Below are positions 52,548-55,227 of a stretch of DNA of 55,227 nucleotides, piece after piece. The DNA comes from Streptomyces hydrogenans. GTDB taxonomy: Bacteria > Actinomycetota > Actinomycetes > Streptomycetales > Streptomycetaceae. Each line of letters begins with the position of its first letter. The stretch's first letter is position 1. The notes below the pieces were generated by a model that searched no databases, was not told the origin of the DNA, and was given only the letters and a program-made list of their open reading frames with translations. A program made the position numbers and the translations under genes. The stretch covers positions 1 to 55,227 of the forward strand of contig NZ_BNBS01000052.1 of the NCBI RefSeq assembly GCF_014656075.1. Reading direction: 5' to 3'.

Positions 52548-55227
52548 ATGACGCGAGCAGAGCAGCCAGAGCTTCTGGGCGACTCCGAAGCCGCACCCGC
52601 CCCCGGCGCCGCCCCCGTCTTCGACGCGGCCCTCGTCGCGGATTCCCGGGAGCGCGCCGTACGGGCCCTCGTCCGCCACCAGCCACTGCGCAGGCTGTGG
52701 AGCGCCCAGGTCGTCGGCGGGGTCGGCGACGCCCTCGCCCTCCTCGTCCTCGTCCTGCTCGGCCTCCAGGCCGCGCTCGTCGGGGGCGCGTTCGGCGGCG
52801 GAGGGCGGGGCCTCGCCTTCGCCGTGGCCGCCGTCGTCGGCGCCCGGCTGCTCGCCACGGTCCTCTTCGGCGCCGTCCTGCTCGGCCCCCTCACCGCCCT
52901 GACCGCGCCCGGCGCCGCCCTCGACCGGCGGTGGACCATGATCGGCGCCGACGGGCTGCGGATCGCGCTGCTCGTCATCGCGCCGCTGTGGATCGACTGG
53001 ACCCCGGACGACGCCCTGTGGTTCCTGCTCGGCACGGTCTTCCTGACCGGCGCCGCCGAACGCCTCTGGACGGTCTGCCGCGACGGCGCCGCCCCCGCGC
53101 TGCTGCCCGCCGCGCCGGTCGAGGGCGACGCCGTGCGCCCGCTCCCCGACCACCTCGGCGCCCTGCGCACGCTCAACCAGCGCACCGCCTTCCTCGCCGT
53201 CCCGGCCGCCGCCGCCGTCCTGCTCGCCGCCACCCTCGTCGGCAACCTGCTCGGCTCCGGCATCGACTGGTTCTCGCTCCACCAGGCCGCCCTCGGCGCG
53301 TACGTCGCCGCCGGCCTCCTCGCCGCCTCCGTCAGCGTGCTCGCCGCGATCACCCTGCCCGGCGGACAGACCCCGCGCCCCCGCTCGCCGCTGGAGGGGC
53401 TGCGCCGCCCCGCCGCCGACAAGGGCCGCACCGGAGCCGTGCCGCTGCTCGTCCTGGCCTGCGCCACCGTCGCCGGCGCCATCGGCGCCGCCGCCTCGCT
53501 CGCCGCCCTGCACGCCTTCGACCTCGACGGCGGCCCGGTCACCTACGCCCTGCTGGTGCTCGCGCTCAGCGGCGGCACCGCCGTCGGCATCCGCACCGCC
53601 CGCTCCGTGCTGCCGGTGCTCTCCCGGCGCCGGCTGCTCGCCCTCGCCGTCGCCGTCACCGGCGTCGCCCTGATCGCCGTCGGCCTGGTGCCCGACACCG
53701 CGACCGTGCTCCTCCTCGCCGCCCTCGCCGGCTACGCGGCCGGCGTCGCCGCCAACACCGGGCACGTCCTCATCGACCAGGAGACCGAGGAGCCGCGCCG
53801 GGAGCGCACCACCGCGCACCTCCAGGCCACCGCCCGCGTGGGCATCGCCGTCGGCGCGCTCGCCGCGCCGCTGCTCGCCGCCGCGATCGGCCCGCACCGC
53901 TTCGTCTCCGACTCGGGGAAGTTCGTCTTCGACCACGGCGGCGCCGCCTTCACCCTGGCGCTCGTCGGCGCGCTGCTGCTGCCGGTCGCCGCGCTCGTCC
54001 TCGCCAAGGCCGACGACCGCGCGGGCGTCCCGCTCCGCCGCGACCTGCGCGACGCGCTGCGCGGCGGCGACCCCGCCCAGGCCCCGGCCGCCACCGGCTT
54101 CTTCATCGCCCTGGAGGGCGGCGACGGCGCCGGCAAGTCCACCCAGGTCCAGGCGCTCGCCGACTGGATCCGCGCCAAGGGCCACGAGGTCGTCGTCACC
54201 CGCGAGCCCGGCGCCACCCCCATCGGCAAGCGGCTCCGCTCGATCCTGCTCGACGTCTCCTCGGCCGGGCTCTCGAACCGCGCCGAGGCGCTGCTGTACG
54301 CCGCCGACCGCGCCGAGCACGTCGACTCCCTGGTCCGGCCCGCCCTGGAGCGGGGCGCCATCGTCCTCACCGACCGGTACATCGACTCGTCCGTCGCCTA
54401 CCAGGGCGCCGGCCGGGACCTGTCCCCGACCGAGATCGCCCGCATCTCCCGCTGGGCCACCGGCGGCCTCGTACCGAACCTGACCGTCCTCCTCGACGTC
54501 TCCCCGGAGACCGCCCGGGAGCGGTTCACCGAGGCGCCGGACCGGCTGGAGTCGGAGCCGCCCGAGTTCCACGCGCGCGTGCGGGCCGGTTTCCTCGCCC
54601 TCGCCGCCGCCGACCCCTCGCGCTACCTCGTCGTCGACGCGGGCCAGGAGCCCGAGGCCGTCACCACCGTCGTGCGCCACCGGCTCGACCGCATGCTGCC
54701 CCTCTCCGAGGCCGAGGTGAAGGCCGCCGAGGAGGCCCGCCGCAAGGCCGAGGAGGAGGCGCGGCGCAAGGCCGAGGAGGAGGCCGCTCGCAAGGCAGAG
54801 GAGGAGCGGCTGGAGCGCGAGCGCCAGGAGCAGCTCGCCAAGCTGCGCGCCGAGGAGGAGGAGCGCAAGCGGCGCGAGGAGGAGGAGGCCCGGCGCCTGG
54901 AGGCCGAGCGGCAGGCCGAGGAGGCCCGGCGCAAGGCCGAGGAGGCCCGGATCGCCGCGGAGGAGGAGGCCCGCCGCCTCGCAGCCGAGGAGAAGGCCCG
55001 CCGCGAGGAGCAGGAGCGCCTCCGCAAGCAGGCCGAGGAGGAGGCCCGGCTCCGGGCCGAGGCCGAGGCGCTCCGCCAGGAGAAGCAGCGCAAGGCGGAG
55101 GAGGCCCTGCTCCGCGCGGAGGAGGCCCGCCGTCTCGCGGCCGCCGCCGCCGCCGCGAAGGCGGCCGAGGAGGCCGCCAGGGCAGCGGCGGAGAAGGCCG
55201 CCGCCGAGGCCGCCGCCGAGGCCGCGG
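52548..55227 (+). CDS. tmk: Membrane protein/thymidylate kinase fusion with coiled-coil tail (truncated by window)
   Basis: At least 893 residues. An MFS-like or polytopic membrane part (about 60-500, about 12 helices) is joined to thymidylate kinase (about 517-722) with FIALEGGDGAGKST, TREPGATPIG and TDRYIDSSVAYQGAGRDL. After this comes a long Glu/Arg/Ala coiled coil (RKAEEEARRKAEEE repeats) running off the window. The kinase makes dTDP from dTMP. Streptomyces are known to carry this fusion; it is the only tmk visible here. The membrane tether implies that dTDP synthesis occurs at the membrane or that the domain regulates something there. Confidence 0.93.
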   Translation, partial: MTRAEQPELLGDSEAAPAPGAAPVFDAALVADSRERAVRALVRHQPLRRLWSAQVVGGVGDALALLVLVLLGLQAALVGGAFGGGGRGLAFAVAAVVGARLLATVLFGAVLLGPLTALTAPGAALDRRWTMIGADGLRIALLVIAPLWIDWTPDDALWFLLGTVFLTGAAERLWTVCRDGAAPALLPAAPVEGDAVRPLPDHLGALRTLNQRTAFLAVPAAAAVLLAATLVGNLLGSGIDWFSLHQAALGAYVAAGLLAASVSVLAAITLPGGQTPRPRSPLEGLRRPAADKGRTGAVPLLVLACATVAGAIGAAASLAALHAFDLDGGPVTYALLVLALSGGTAVGIRTARSVLPVLSRRRLLALAVAVTGVALIAVGLVPDTATVLLLAALAGYAAGVAANTGHVLIDQETEEPRRERTTAHLQATARVGIAVGALAAPLLAAAIGPHRFVSDSGKFVFDHGGAAFTLALVGALLLPVAALVLAKADDRAGVPLRRDLRDALRGGDPAQAPAATGFFIALEGGDGAGKSTQVQALADWIRAKGHEVVVTREPGATPIGKRLRSILLDVSSAGLSNRAEALLYAADRAEHVDSLVRPALERGAIVLTDRYIDSSVAYQGAGRDLSPTEIARISRWATGGLVPNLTVLLDVSPETARERFTEAPDRLESEPPEFHARVRAGFLALAAADPSRYLVVDAGQEPEAVTTVVRHRLDRMLPLSEAEVKAAEEARRKAEEEARRKAEEEAARKAEEERLERERQEQLAKLRAEEEERKRREEEEARRLEAERQAEEARRKAEEARIAAEEEARRLAAEEKARREEQERLRKQAEEEARLRAEAEALRQEKQRKAEEALLRAEEARRLAAAAAAAKAAEEAARAAAEKAAAEAAAEAA

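Noticed and set aside
48980..53542. Minus-strand open frame of about 1500 codons opposite topA
   Set aside because: It is the antisense shadow of topA and the tmk fusion; the protein is low-complexity Arg/Gly/Leu with no domain, a normal effect of very high GC.

Overview
The window is chromosomal DNA from a high-GC actinobacterium, almost certainly Streptomyces. The evidence is the very high GC with strong G/C third-codon bias, many GTG/TTG starts, overlapping ATGA/GTGA gene junctions, and recognisable Streptomyces developmental genes: wblA (11502-11846), bldG (43080-43433) and a 224-residue Crp (17942-18616). I see no insertion sequence, integrase, prophage, CRISPR array or rRNA. There is one tRNA, tRNA-Pro(CGG).

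Layout. 1-8757: truncated Ser/Thr kinase, GT2 glycosyltransferase, alpha/beta hydrolase, a flotillin plus NfeD-like membrane pair, a PucR-type regulator, tRNA-Pro, a Pr6Pr membrane protein, a metallophosphoesterase and a GatB/YqeY protein. 8891-16851: class A PBP, wblA, two adjacent ArsA/Get3-type ATPases, a 51-residue DUF4177 protein, RidA, a Nudix hydrolase and a metallo-beta-lactamase-fold hydrolase. 16978-25175: a stand-alone SPFH protein, crp, nth with a Lys/Ala-rich tail, a CoA-type Nudix, a MarP-type membrane protease, an epoxide-hydrolase-like enzyme, a holin-fold membrane protein and nhaA. 25411-34799: acsA, a SulP-carbonic anhydrase fusion, a deacetylase-like lipoprotein, a CooC-type ATPase divergent from a degenerate Fic-like protein, and a HAD-IB phosphatase. 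35250-42999: a tad (Flp pilus/secretion) operon (TadZ/Ssd, TadA, TadB, TadC, DUF4244 pilin, TadE, TadE/G-like) converging on a MrfA-like DECH helicase. 43080-55227: bldG with its anti-sigma partner, membrane pyrophosphatase, lipoprotein, methyltransferase, small membrane protein, topA and a truncated membrane-protein/thymidylate-kinase fusion.

How it fits together. From memory, much of the gene order (PBP, WhiB-like, paired ArsA-type ATPases, DUF4177, RidA, MBL, crp, nth, Nudix, marP, epoxide hydrolase, holin-like, acs, HAD, ssd, tad genes, helicase, topA) matches Mycobacterium tuberculosis around Rv3646c-Rv3683. This is therefore an old actinobacterial core block. The Streptomyces-specific genes, such as bldG and its partner, the pyrophosphatase and the flotillin pair, sit beside or within it.

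Most promising leads: (1) the degenerate Fic-like protein divergent from a CooC-type ATPase; (2) paired ArsA-type ATPases in which only one partner has the signature lysine; (3) the 450-nt region before the tad operon, with two DnaA-box matches and a perfect 10-bp inverted repeat; (4) a DasR-like operator upstream of acsA; (5) two convergent genes whose tails are both encoded by a 33-nt minisatellite; (6) domain fusions and tails (SulP-CA, membrane-TMK-coiled coil, Lys-rich Nth, acidic DxDxDG tail on NhaA). Exact start codons and all regulatory sites are read by eye and are less certain than the gene calls.
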